DNA from: an uncultured Clostridia bacterium
Lineage (GTDB): Bacteria > Bacillota > Clostridia > Christensenellales > UBA1242
NCBI GenBank assembly: GCA_944350015.1
Contig: CALVNW010000009.1
Span: 1 to 48,607 of the forward strand
DNA length: 48,607 nucleotides
Direction: 5' to 3'
The position numbers and the translations under genes are program-made. Below are positions 1 to 8,390 of the stretch, piece by piece. A model generated the notes under the pieces. It did no database searches and had not been told where the DNA came from. It worked only from the letters and a program-made list of their open reading frames with translations. Within the stretch, counting starts at the first letter, position 1. Each line of letters opens with the position of its first letter.

Positions 1-77
1 GCGAAGGTCTGAGCTGGTGCGAAGGTCTGAGCTGGTGCGAAGGTCTGAGCTGGTGCGAAGGTCTGAGCTGGTGCGAA
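1..77. repeat. 18-bp tandem repeat, 4.3 copies
   Basis: Four perfect head-to-tail copies of GCGAAGGTCTGAGCTGGT (1-18, 19-36, 37-54, 55-72) are followed by the first five bases of a fifth. The array runs off the window edge, so its full length is unknown. Three bases after the partial fifth copy the cloverleaf element at 81-182 begins. The unit is a multiple of three and one frame is open on the plus strand, but nothing supports translation. Confidence 0.95.
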
Positions 78-80
78 AAA

Positions 81-182
81 GGCGGAATGAAAGCGCAAGC
101 CTGCCAAGGCTTGCCCCAAAAAGCTTGAAAAAGCTTTTTGGAAGAATTTTACCAAAGGTAAAATTCTGGCTTTCATTCCGCC
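81..182. repeat. Cloverleaf element 1: closing stem around three hairpins
   Basis: A perfect 14-bp inverted repeat (81-94 with 169-182) encloses three abutting hairpins: 95-101/108-114 (7 bp, loop TGCCAA), 118-126/131-139 (9 bp, loop GAAA) and 143-153/157-167 (11 bp, loop AAA). Nearly every base between the closing arms is paired or in a tight loop, so the element would fold as a four-way junction in RNA or single-stranded DNA. Read on the minus strand the closing stem is followed directly by TTTTT (76-80), as in an intrinsic terminator, and holA ends 265 bases upstream on that strand. No protein is encoded. Elements at 7687-7806 and 29899-29994 have the same plan with different sequence. Confidence 0.85.
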
Positions 183-446
183 CCCTCTCTCGTCACAATT
201 CCGCCACCACTCTCGCGTCACCCAGCTGTTCGCATCACGCTCATTGCTCTTGTCACTCTGCACTTTCGTTACAATGCTAATCACGTCACAATGCTACTCT
301 GTTCAAAATAACAATCTACTCAAAAACACAAATCTCCAAATCTTATCACTCCCCTCTTCAATGTCGCTCAACATCACCTTCCTGCTCGTTTTGCAATGCC
401 ATCACCCTTCACTCTTACTCTGCAATTATGCCCTATATTTTATATA
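183..446. other. Intergenic stretch, no gene seen
   Basis: This is C-rich on the plus strand in its first half, with loosely repeated words of the type CGTCACAAT (around 190, 283), then AT-rich. Short plus-strand open frames cross it but lack ribosome binding sites and have low-complexity products. I see no RNA gene. Confidence 0.5.
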
Positions 447-1385
447 CTATATATACAATATAGATAACACCAAATAGTAGACAGCATTTTCTTGGAGCAT
501 TGCCCCGCTTTTAATATCATAGTCAATCTTTTCAAGAAGAGCGAAAATCTTTTTGAGTTGCATTTTAGAAAAGTTTTTGATTTGCTGGCGCTGTTTTGAT
601 ACAGCAAATTCCTTTATGCCAAATAGCGAAGAGAGCGCCTTATCATCAAGCCCAGAGGTTGAGATAAAAAACAGTCTTCTAAAGTGGTTGGTTATAAGCC
701 CAAGCACTTCTTTAGGCATTTGATTTAAGATGGTGATTGCCTTGTCGCCGTCTTTCCTTCCAAGAGCGTCGGTAAGTTCAAAAATCACAAACTCGTTATC
801 TTTTGAGACGCAACTCTCCACAAGTTTTTTAGTGATAAGTGGCTCATCAAGGTCATAATAGGCAAGCTTGACAATCTCGCTCATCATACGTGTCAAATAG
901 CCATTGCAATAGTCGTAAAGAGTATCCAGCGCCTCTTTGCTTATCTTTTTGTTATATTTTTCAAGTTCTTTTACTACCACTGCCGAGCCTGTAAGTTTGT
1001 CAAACCTCTTGCAATCAACAAAAGCTGACGCGCTTTTTATAAAATCGAATTTTTGAGCAAAGTCATATATGACAATAACGGTGCTCATCGCAGGCTTTTC
1101 AAGATAGCTAAGCAAAAGTTTTTTGTCGCTTTCACTAAACTTTGTAACATTTTTTACAACTATCAAGCGTTTACCACTGCCAAAAGGCAGGACTTCGGCG
1201 CTATCTACAAGGGCTTTCATAGTAAAGTTCTCATCGTCAAACTTAACTAGGTCAAAGTCAGGCAAGGAGATATCGCAAGCTTTTTTAATCATAGAAAAAG
1301 CCCTATCATACAAGTAATAGTCTTCACCTTGTAGCAAATAGCAAGGCTCCACCCTCTCTTTAAGCCTATTTTTAAGCGTTTTCAT
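447..1385 (-). CDS. holA: DNA polymerase III subunit delta (HolA)
   Basis: The 312-aa product has the size and layout of the clamp-loader delta subunit: an N-terminal part beginning with a YLLQGEDYYLYD segment (about residues 17-28), the usual DNA pol III delta opening, an AAA-like region without a Walker A motif, and a C-terminal helical collar domain ending in a typical QENAVYYLVLSIL-like helix. Delta opens the beta sliding clamp for loading onto primed DNA. It starts at ATG with AAGGAG a few bases upstream and lies 16 bases downstream of comEC on the same strand. A comEC-holA pair is common in Bacillota, so the two are probably co-transcribed. The stop lies in an AT-rich tract. The nearest terminator-like structure downstream is cloverleaf element 1. 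Confidence 0.9.
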   Translation of the reverse strand: MKTLKNRLKERVEPCYLLQGEDYYLYDRAFSMIKKACDISLPDFDLVKFDDENFTMKALVDSAEVLPFGSGKRLIVVKNVTKFSESDKKLLLSYLEKPAMSTVIVIYDFAQKFDFIKSASAFVDCKRFDKLTGSAVVVKELEKYNKKISKEALDTLYDYCNGYLTRMMSEIVKLAYYDLDEPLITKKLVESCVSKDNEFVIFELTDALGRKDGDKAITILNQMPKEVLGLITNHFRRLFFISTSGLDDKALSSLFGIKEFAVSKQRQQIKNFSKMQLKKIFALLEKIDYDIKSGAMLQENAVYYLVLSILYI

Positions 1386-1401
1386 AATATCTCCTTTTAA
1401 G

Positions 1402-3522
1402 TTAGTCTATAAAGTTCACTTTTAAAGCATCGTTTTTGGTTACCAGCAGATTGCCATTGTCAACATAGTTATAATCTGTCAGTCCATTTCTAACCGAAGA
1501 AACCGACATATAGTTCGGGCTTGCAAGCTGAAAATTTTGGTCAGTAAAGGCTATATCGGTGTCAAAGCTTGCAATTATGGCATTTGCCGTAGAATAATTA
1601 TAATCAAAATCAAGCCCACTTGCAACAAAAATTGAAAGTCCGTCAAATTGAACAGTTACGCCAAGCACTCCCTCGCTTGTTTCGATATAGACAAAGGTGA
1701 AATCGCCCGCCTGCATCATCGTGTTTGTTGTAACTATTGACAGCCCCTCTTGGAACTCATCACCGCCGAGGCAGACATAGTACTCAATATCAAATTCCTC
1801 AAGCCTTTCTATATCTCTATCATCCAAACTTTCAAAGGATAGATAATAGTCGATGCCGTCAAGCCTATATTTTGCAAGCGCCCTATCTGTGATATAGCAG
1901 TCACCAACCGCCAGCGTTTGCCCGCCAGACGATGCCATAACAACGCTTTGCTGTCCGTAGGAATAGAGGTACAGTACCCCTGATTTGAGTTTGCCGGTCA
2001 ACGTGAAAAGTCCGATGGATGAGACTATAAAGAAGATAAACGCCGAGGAAATTTCAAATTTGACAAGACCAGCCACCATAAAGAAGGTGCTTATTAGAAA
2101 AATCGTCACAAAATATAGCGCGCTTGTTGTAATGTTCCAAGGCGAAAGTTTGACTTGGAAGGTTGTGCTTGCAAAGATGGTGGCAATAGCCTTGCAGGCG
2201 ACAAGTCCCCACTCTATCGGAACGAGCAAGAATGAAAGCGGTGGAAGTAGCAATATGATAAAGCTAACCACAAAGAGATATGGAAAAATTAGCGCAAAGA
2301 TTGGAACAACAAACAAATTTACGATAGCGTTTAATAGGTTTAAGGTTGACGAAAAACTTGCAAGAAATGGCAATATGGCAAGCTGAGCGGACAAAGAGAC
2401 GGCTATGTACTGCGCAATCTTGTTTGGAATAAACTTTTTGAGCAAATTTGTAAACATTGGTGACAAGAAAACAATACCGCATACGCAAGCAACTGACATC
2501 AAAAAGCCGACATCAAAAGCGGTTAGTGGACTAAAGACCAAAATGATTATACCAGATAGCCCAAGCGCATTGAGAGCGTCATAGCGTCTGCCTATCACAT
2601 TGCTCAGCATTATAACAATACCCATCACACTTGCTCTAAGCACCGATGGCGCAAAGGAACAAAAGTAGGCGTAAAGCACTATGACTATTGTTGTCACTAA
2701 AAAACTTATCTTTTTGTTCACCCTGCACTTGTTTAGAAAACTGTAGATTATCGCAATCAAAAATGCAACGTTGAAACCACTTACAGTTATGATATGAATG
2801 ATACCTGAATTTCTGTATGCGCTTTGCGTTTCAAAACTGATGCCATTTTGGTCGCCAAACAAGACGGCATAGGCAATTGAGGCGTTATCCTCACTCATAT
2901 TTTCATAGAGAAGTGACTTTATCGACTGCCTGACATCTTCGTCAAAGGTGGTATAGCCATCGGTCACCACAAGGTCTGACGTGCTTAAACTTACGCTATA
3001 GCCAATACCGCGCCTGTAGATGCTTGAATTAAGTCCGCCTAGCGAAAAAACCGGCAAGGCTGTAACCTCGCTTTCAAAGGAAACTCTATCACCAATTTTG
3101 AGTTTGTTTTGCCCTTTTGAAAAGGTTGCCTCTATATTTTTGCTATCCTGCCCGTTTATCTTCACATCGTCAAGCACGACCGTGTAATAGTAATCGCTCT
3201 CCTCAAAGTCATCGCTCACCCTTGCCACAACTGACACCACACCATCGTACGCTTTAACCTTGCTTGTGATAACTCCGATAAAGAAAAAACCCGTGCCTAG
3301 AATATAGGTTACAAGAAGCAATGTCATAATCTTGTAGCACTTCTTATAAATACAAAAACCAATCAAGAGGGCTAGCACTATAACTACAATACATATGTTT
3401 TCTATTTCGCCTGAAAAAAGCCCTTTTGACATTATTATTGCAAATAAAAACATCAAAAAGGGATAGAAAAAATATCTAAAGTTGACAAGCCTCTTTTCTT
3501 TCATTACCCATAATTTTAGCAA
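1402..3522 (-). CDS. comEC: ComEC/Rec2-family DNA uptake channel protein, degenerate C-terminal domain
   Basis: The 706-aa product is a polytopic membrane protein with the ComEC core signature HIITVSGFNVAFL and about ten membrane segments between residues 20 and 515. ComEC carries single-stranded DNA across the cytoplasmic membrane during natural transformation. An N-terminal OB-like segment (about 80-180) precedes the channel. The last 150 residues occupy the place of the metallo-beta-lactamase domain, but where the family has an HxHxDH metal site this protein reads S-F-E-S-L-D-D (about 562-568), so nuclease activity is unlikely. The start is TTG at 3520-3522: AGAGG lies five bases upstream of it, whereas the next ATG six codons in is too far away. 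holA follows 16 bases downstream. Confidence 0.85.
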   Translation of the reverse strand: MLKLWVMKEKRLVNFRYFFYPFLMFLFAIIMSKGLFSGEIENICIVVIVLALLIGFCIYKKCYKIMTLLLVTYILGTGFFFIGVITSKVKAYDGVVSVVARVSDDFEESDYYYTVVLDDVKINGQDSKNIEATFSKGQNKLKIGDRVSFESEVTALPVFSLGGLNSSIYRRGIGYSVSLSTSDLVVTDGYTTFDEDVRQSIKSLLYENMSEDNASIAYAVLFGDQNGISFETQSAYRNSGIIHIITVSGFNVAFLIAIIYSFLNKCRVNKKISFLVTTIVIVLYAYFCSFAPSVLRASVMGIVIMLSNVIGRRYDALNALGLSGIIILVFSPLTAFDVGFLMSVACVCGIVFLSPMFTNLLKKFIPNKIAQYIAVSLSAQLAILPFLASFSSTLNLLNAIVNLFVVPIFALIFPYLFVVSFIILLLPPLSFLLVPIEWGLVACKAIATIFASTTFQVKLSPWNITTSALYFVTIFLISTFFMVAGLVKFEISSAFIFFIVSSIGLFTLTGKLKSGVLYLYSYGQQSVVMASSGGQTLAVGDCYITDRALAKYRLDGIDYYLSFESLDDRDIERLEEFDIEYYVCLGGDEFQEGLSIVTTNTMMQAGDFTFVYIETSEGVLGVTVQFDGLSIFVASGLDFDYNYSTANAIIASFDTDIAFTDQNFQLASPNYMSVSSVRNGLTDYNYVDNGNLLVTKNDALKVNFID

Positions 3523-3879
3523 AATAACCTCTAAAAAACAATCTAATTTTTTATTTTTGTAAAATTTTGACGAATTTTGCGCTTCTTAACAACCTCAAAA
3601 GACTGAAAACAACAAATTAAAATCTACAAAGACTAAAAAACTATATAAAAAGAGAGTCTATTTTAGGTCTAACCAACCTATAAATAAACTCTCTTTAAAT
3701 TTAACTTTTGAACAATTAATTTTGCATAAATTCTTTATTTTTTACTCAAAATTTTGATTTTTACATAATTTTTTCGATTTTTACGCTATTTTTTAAATTA
3801 TAATGTAAATTTTTTGTTTCTGTATCAAGTTTTTGATTTAATATCCGTTCGGCAATTTTTATGCAGATTTACATTGATT
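3523..3879. other. AT-rich intergenic region with one terminator
   Basis: No gene is visible on either strand. It holds the terminator at 3649-3696 and probably the comEC promoter, which I could not place with confidence because the region is rich in AT runs. Confidence 0.5.
3649..3696 (-). terminator. Intrinsic terminator downstream of the 736-aa lipoprotein gene
   Basis: A 9-bp stem (AAAGAGAGT 3649-3657 with ACTCTCTTT 3688-3696) carries an inner stem around TTAGGT/ACCTATAA. On the minus strand the stem is followed by a T-rich tail. It lies 180 bases after the stop of the gene at 3880-6090. Confidence 0.65.
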
Positions 3880-6090
3880 TTAATATTCGTATGGCTCCTC
3901 TGAGTAGTCGACACCTACAAGTCCAGTGTAGAACTTATAGTTTGTTTCAGTGTCGCCAGCTTTTTTAAGCACTTTGTAGGTTATCTCAATATAGTCGCAA
4001 CCGTCACTGTCACCAAACATCGCTGGGTTCAATCTTCCCGAGATATATGTTTGCCCTTCTGGCAGGTCATCTGTATCATATTCAGGGTTTGAACCATACT
4101 CAACAACTTCATAGTAGTTAATTACCTTACTTGTACCAACAAGCTTAAGTGGCTCGGTTGAAACGTAAGGTCTTGAAGTATAGTTGCCCACAGTGCCGAC
4201 ATCGGTCATTAAAATGTCTTCACCGATATTGACATTAAACTCACCTATGTGTATCTGCCCAAGATTGTCAAAGTTTATAACATTGGTGTGCTCTTTTGGT
4301 AAATTTTCAGGCGCACCGCCACCCTGTGCTGGGTAGTCGTTAGGGTCTGGGTTCTTGATATCGTAGTCTAGTTGATAATTAAAATCAAACGGTCCGTCAT
4401 ACACTCTAACTTGTCTTGACGCCAGAACCTGTCTCTCTTTTGTCGCGCTATTGTAGTAGTTTAAATCAACTATGATATCTATATACTTAGTTTCGTCGTA
4501 GACATCTTCTACCGTTCCGTCTAGACCTGCATCGTACTTAAGCGCTATCATAATGCCGTCAAGATAGATTTCCCTATCAAGCATAAGCACAACTGATTGA
4601 TATTCAAGCGGATAGATACTTCCTAAATCGCTCATATTACCTTGCCCTGGCAAAACGAAGTTGGAGTCATCTCCTACCACGAAGGTGTTGCCGGCATATT
4701 CCATAATGTTTGAGGCAAGGAAGCGCTGGTCAATGGTTATATCCTCGCCATCAATGTTACCAATTGATACGTTTTCACATACTCCAGCCACAATATTTTC
4801 AACAGCCGTCTCGTAATCTCTGCCAAGCAAGCTTGAAGATGACTGAGCAGTTTCAAAACCATATCCAACTATAATAACATTGCCTTCTTCGTCTAAGATA
4901 TACTCGCCTTCTTCGTCTACTGCAAGAAATTCAACAACGCCTAAGTTTGCGTCAGTCTGTCCACCAGTATAACTTGTAAAGCTGTCGTCTGCCTCAACGG
5001 TGCTTCTTCCGATAATATTATCAAGTATCCAAGCTTCAATCTTTTCTATCTGCCTATCAACAAGACCAACATAGGCACCAAGAATCTTGAATGTCTGTTT
5101 TGCGCTCTCCACCGCCTCGTCAACAGTGCCACGTCTGCTATCAGTTATTTGAACCTCAATATCATATGTATAGTCATCATTAAAGTTAATCTCTATTTCT
5201 CCCGGATCCAAATCCACCGCATAGCAGTAGATGACATACTCAAGAGCTTTAACAAGCCCCGAATAAGATGTTTCATCATAAGGCGCTAGGGTTGCGTCAG
5301 TATTTGAAGATAGATATAGGGTTTGGTAAAGAGTTGAGTTGAATGTATCTACATAAGAATAATAATTATCTACCACATCACTTGGAGCATTACTACTATT
5401 TAAGAAAACCTTATTCCCTTGAGACACGGTCACGCCACCGTCATTACTTGCAGCAATAGTTTCATCATTATATATATAGGCTTTTAAAAGTTCATTTGAT
5501 GTATCAGAATTAGCAACAAGAGACCAATCCCACTTGACATTTGTATCAGCACCTAGTATGTAGTATGCCTCACCGCCCGTCTCTTCAATTGGCACAGGTT
5601 GCTCTAGGCGAGCAGAAATATTCCCAAAATCATCCACTAAAACCTTTTGAGACAAAGTAACATACCCTAATGTGTCAACTTGATAACGCATACTATCATA
5701 GAGGTAACTTAAATTTTCTACATTAAAATTTGGCAAGCGTCCATCTTCCCTAGTTCCTTCAGGAGTTTCCGTACCAAGTACCGTATCAATAACAGACAGC
5801 CCATAAGTATCAAATAAATCCTGTAAAATATAATAAGCGTAAGCCCCATAATAATTATTTGTCTCGTCTTCACCTGCGCCAGAGCCCTCATCATAATCAT
5901 AATCATCAGGACGATAGAGAACCTTTGCCCCATACATATCAACTACTTTGGCATCTTCAAGGTCCTCATCGTCAAAGCCTTCTTCATAATCTTCTTTTGA
6001 TAGACCACTGCCTGCACAACCTACTCCGACAAGTGCGAAGCAAAAAATCATACAAAATGATAAAATTCTAAAAAATATCTTCTTTTTCAT
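3880..6090 (-). CDS. Large lipoprotein of unknown function (736 aa)
   Basis: The N-terminus is a lipoprotein signal: KKK at residues 2-4, a hydrophobic stretch, and a lipobox VGVGC with the lipidated cysteine at 25, so the mature protein should be anchored to the outer face of the membrane. A very acidic linker follows (about 30-50, many D and E). The remainder is rich in Asp, Tyr and Thr, has no further membrane segments, and looks like an extracellular multi-domain protein. I recognise no family. A more helical section around residues 300-345 contains a conserved-looking VDEAVESAKQTFKILGAY stretch. It lies 85 bases downstream of another lipoprotein gene on the same strand, but the terminator at 6148-6173 separates the two units. 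Confidence 0.8.
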   Translation of the reverse strand: MKKKIFFRILSFCMIFCFALVGVGCAGSGLSKEDYEEGFDDEDLEDAKVVDMYGAKVLYRPDDYDYDEGSGAGEDETNNYYGAYAYYILQDLFDTYGLSVIDTVLGTETPEGTREDGRLPNFNVENLSYLYDSMRYQVDTLGYVTLSQKVLVDDFGNISARLEQPVPIEETGGEAYYILGADTNVKWDWSLVANSDTSNELLKAYIYNDETIAASNDGGVTVSQGNKVFLNSSNAPSDVVDNYYSYVDTFNSTLYQTLYLSSNTDATLAPYDETSYSGLVKALEYVIYCYAVDLDPGEIEINFNDDYTYDIEVQITDSRRGTVDEAVESAKQTFKILGAYVGLVDRQIEKIEAWILDNIIGRSTVEADDSFTSYTGGQTDANLGVVEFLAVDEEGEYILDEEGNVIIVGYGFETAQSSSSLLGRDYETAVENIVAGVCENVSIGNIDGEDITIDQRFLASNIMEYAGNTFVVGDDSNFVLPGQGNMSDLGSIYPLEYQSVVLMLDREIYLDGIMIALKYDAGLDGTVEDVYDETKYIDIIVDLNYYNSATKERQVLASRQVRVYDGPFDFNYQLDYDIKNPDPNDYPAQGGGAPENLPKEHTNVINFDNLGQIHIGEFNVNIGEDILMTDVGTVGNYTSRPYVSTEPLKLVGTSKVINYYEVVEYGSNPEYDTDDLPEGQTYISGRLNPAMFGDSDGCDYIEITYKVLKKAGDTETNYKFYTGLVGVDYSEEPYEY

Positions 6091-6147
6091 AACTTTATTT
6101 TAACCAATTATTCTACAAAAATCAACTAATTATCAATTTTTATACAA

Positions 6148-6173
6148 AAAAGAGCGATTTATTTCGCTCTTTT
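6148..6173 (-). terminator. Intrinsic terminator of the PGE-repeat lipoprotein gene
   Basis: A 10-bp stem AAAAGAGCGA (6148-6157) with TCGCTCTTTT (6164-6173) and a 6-base loop. Read on the minus strand it begins three bases after the stop at 6176 and is followed by a run of T. Confidence 0.85.
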
Positions 6174-6175
6174 CT

Positions 6176-7369
6176 TTAAAATTCTAGTTCAGTAATCTCT
6201 CCATTTTCTGGGTCTACATAAACGGCTTTATAACTTACTGCAGTAGCTGAATTTGTTAAATCTTCATTTTCAAAAACATTTTGGGTGTAATTTAAAACTT
6301 TATGTTCTTCCTTTACATTGTAATAATTATTTTTATTTAAATTTTCAATTAAAGTTGTGTCATTGTTATTAGCTTGATTTTCTTTTATTCTTACGGTATA
6401 TTCTTCTACCCCATTAGCATTAATATTTATAACAACAATTCTTCGTGCAGTGCCAGTTAAAGTAGAATCTACTTTTGAACCGTCATCCACTATAAACGAC
6501 TGAGTATCTTGTGTTACTTGTTGTATTATGCCATCACTTGCAAGCTTTGCATTTACTGCATCTTTTAATTCCTTTCTCTCATCTTGTATTGATGGATCAA
6601 AAGAAAATACATATTCCTGAGTATATTTCGCTCCTCCTCTAACTGCAGTATCAAAAGCCTTTTCAAGTTTTGTAGTAACTGGTTTAACTAAATCTGCTAT
6701 AGTAATAGTAGTCTTAGGTACAACATTACCAATAACATACGCCATACCTGTAGCTGAAACATCGTTAAAAGCAAATATTCTAATCATATCAATGTTGACG
6801 CCGTCAGCACTTACTATTTCCCATCTAGCATCTTTAATATTTTCTACATTATTTGAAATTGTTTTATTTATAATATTTTCATAAAGGTTGTCATTAAGGG
6901 TGTCTGAAACAATATCAACATACTCCTCATTGCCCTCAGCGAAAAGTTCATCAAGCGAGTCTGGTAGTTCTGGCTCTGGTGGGTCTATTACTGGGTCATC
7001 TCCCGGTTCCTCAGTTCCAGGTTCCTCAGTTCCAGGCTCTTCGGTACCTGGTTCCTCTTTACCAGGGTCTTCTGTTCCTGGCTCCTCTGTTCCAGGCTCT
7101 TCCTTTCCAGGTTCTTCTGTGCCTGGCTCCTCTTTGCCTGGGTCTTCTGTTCCTGGTTCTTCCTTGCCTGGATCCTCTTTGTTTGGATCATCTGGCACTA
7201 TAATTCCTGGGCGGTCTGGTCCCGGTTTGTCGATTTGATTATCACCGCATCCTACAAAACTAAATAGACTTCCTATAAGTATTGCAATGCCAACAGCAGT
7301 TGCTCCTAGCTTTGCCCAAAATCCTATTTTATAACCTTTATTTGACTTTAATTTCCCTTCATTTCTCAT
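6176..7369 (-). CDS. Lipoprotein with Glu-Pro-Gly pentad repeat stalk (397 aa)
   Basis: After a basic N-terminus and one hydrophobic helix (about 15-40) comes a lipobox-like FVGC with Cys 41. Residues 65-124 are about twelve copies of the pentad E-[ED]-P-G-[KT], an extended charged stalk that would lift the C-terminal part away from the membrane. Residues 130-397 form an unrecognised globular region rich in Asn and Val with no membrane segments. The repeats are also near-repeats at DNA level (6998-7177), so copy number could change by slippage in steps that keep the frame. The function is unknown. Surface display is inferred from the lipobox and stalk. Confidence 0.8.
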   Translation of the reverse strand: MRNEGKLKSNKGYKIGFWAKLGATAVGIAILIGSLFSFVGCGDNQIDKPGPDRPGIIVPDDPNKEDPGKEEPGTEDPGKEEPGTEEPGKEEPGTEEPGTEDPGKEEPGTEEPGTEEPGTEEPGDDPVIDPPEPELPDSLDELFAEGNEEYVDIVSDTLNDNLYENIINKTISNNVENIKDARWEIVSADGVNIDMIRIFAFNDVSATGMAYVIGNVVPKTTITIADLVKPVTTKLEKAFDTAVRGGAKYTQEYVFSFDPSIQDERKELKDAVNAKLASDGIIQQVTQDTQSFIVDDGSKVDSTLTGTARRIVVININANGVEEYTVRIKENQANNNDTTLIENLNKNNYYNVKEEHKVLNYTQNVFENEDLTNSATAVSYKAVYVDPENGEITELEF

Positions 7370-7495
7370 AATCCCAATCTCCCTAATGAAATTATATCAC
7401 AATATTTTTAAAATTACAATAGTATTTTGAAAAATTTTTACTATATGAATTTTTTAAGTTTTTAGATGGGGTGAGGTAAATTATATGCTTATAAA

Positions 7496-7554
7496 AACTA
7501 TGTGATAAAAAATTCTGACGAATTTGCGAGCTGTGTACCCACACATCACATAGT
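7496..7554. repeat. Three-way-junction inverted repeat
   Basis: ACTATGTGAT ending at 7506 pairs with ATCACATAGT (7545-7554) and encloses two small hairpins: AAATTC/GAATTT (7510-7515 with 7520-7525) and TGTGT/ACACA (7532-7536 with 7541-7545, sharing one base with the closing arm). It resembles a reduced version of the three-hairpin elements in this window. Confidence 0.5.
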
Positions 7555-7686
7555 ATTAAAACCCCTCAACACCTTTGCAAGCAAGTTCGGCTTTCTATAA
7601 ATAAATTAAGTATTATTACTATAAAGTTTTTTATATTGTATATGATTTTTTATTTATTTCCTTATAAATATAATATTTTATAATAA

Positions 7687-7806
7687 AAAACTCGCCCTAT
7701 TCAAAGAAAGCTATCAAAAAGTGTTGTAACACTTTTTGATAGGAAAGCGTGCAAGCTTTCCACCCGCTTGCAGAAGCGGGGCTTTCTTTGAATAGGTGCG
7801 AGTTTT
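7687..7806. repeat. Cloverleaf element 2: closing stem around three hairpins
   Basis: A 25-bp closing stem (7687-7711 with 7781-7806, one bulged base) encloses three directly abutting hairpins: 7712-7725/7728-7741 (14 bp), 7742-7748/7755-7761 (7 bp, loop GTGCAA) and 7763-7769/7774-7780 (7 bp, loop GCAG). The plan equals that of the elements at 81-182 and 29899-29994, with essentially different sequence. It begins nine bases after the stop of the phage holin gene, and on the minus strand it ends in a T-run, so it may terminate the phage operon. Confidence 0.88.
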
Positions 7807-7814
7807 AATTAATT

Positions 7815-8090
7815 TTACTCACCTTTTTCACTATTTTCATCATTTTTGCCACTGTTTTCTTGACTTTCTTCCTCTTTGTCATCTTCGGCATCTGACTGAC
7901 TATTTTCGCTACTTTTTGGCATAGTTACAACGCCAAGCACAACTAAAAGTCCAGCAAAAGCCATTATAAGCCCGCTAACTAAATCATTGTCAATAGAGAA
8001 GCCAAAACAATCACCAAGCGCATTTAAGAAAACGACAACAGCACCAGCAAGAGCAGTCCAAAAACTGTAAGATTTAAATCTTTTATTCAT
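7815..8090 (-). CDS. Phage holin, phi LC3-like (Phage_holin_1 type)
   Basis: The 91-aa product starts MNKRFKSYSFWTAL, matching the short basic start followed by an FW-containing first membrane helix of the phi LC3/A118 holin family. A second hydrophobic segment (about 38-57) ends in VLGVVTMP, the equivalent of the family LGIVTDPT motif. The last 30 residues are very acidic, with many S, E and D. Holins make the membrane pores that release a phage lysin, but no lysin gene is present in this window. It is the last gene of the phage module, starts 54 bases after the preceding gene, and is preceded by AAAGGAG. Confidence 0.8.
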   Translation of the reverse strand: MNKRFKSYSFWTALAGAVVVFLNALGDCFGFSIDNDLVSGLIMAFAGLLVVLGVVTMPKSSENSQSDAEDDKEEESQENSGKNDENSEKGE

Positions 8091-8144
8091 TTTTTCTCCT
8101 TTTTTGCTATTTTTTCTTGTTTTTTTAGCGATTTTTAGCTAAAT

Positions 8145-8390
8145 TTACTCTTCGTCATCTAAATGTCTAAAATAACTAATGCTTTCAGAAATAAGCCTCG
8201 CAAGCTCTTCAACCTGCTGTTTAACATCACTTATCACCTGAAGGCTATCGGCAAGTGCCTCTATTGTTTCTCTATAGGACTCTTCTCGTTTTGCGCTATC
8301 TTTAAGCTGATAAAAGAAAAGAAACACAAATAGCATAGCAAAGACACCATATCCGACAATACTTTTTATAAGTTCTGACCAGAAATCCAT
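8145..8390 (-). CDS. BhlA/UviB-like small membrane protein
   Basis: The 81-aa product has one N-terminal membrane helix (about 8-28), then a charged segment KDSAKREESYRETIEAL and an amphipathic coiled coil (about 35-70). That order and the KREE-Y motif are typical of the BhlA/UviB family of holin-like peptides found beside phage and bacteriocin lysis genes. Its start lies inside the end of the 45-aa ORF upstream, which suggests translational coupling. The exact lysis role is inferred from the family and from the neighbouring holin. Confidence 0.75.
   Translation of the reverse strand: MDFWSELIKSIVGYGVFAMLFVFLFFYQLKDSAKREESYRETIEALADSLQVISDVKQQVEELARLISESISYFRHLDDEE

Larger units (their letters stand above)
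7370..7814. other. Intergenic region with two folded repeats, no gene
   Basis: It holds a three-way-junction-like element (7496-7554) and cloverleaf element 2 (7687-7806). The rest is AT-rich and I see no gene in either direction. The upstream signals for the lipoprotein gene starting at 7369 should lie at its left end, but I could not assign a promoter confidently. Confidence 0.6.

Noticed and set aside
1..77. CRISPR array
   Set aside because: The units are directly adjacent with no spacers, and 18 bp is too short.
17..477. Two plus-strand open frames
   Set aside because: One is the translated tandem repeat and hairpin element, the other a low-complexity frame; neither has a ribosome binding site and the second overlaps the end of holA.
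6888..7238. Plus-strand Ser/Gly/Pro-repeat protein
   Set aside because: It is the complementary frame of the Glu-Pro-Gly pentads of the lipoprotein gene, which has the signal peptide, start and terminator.
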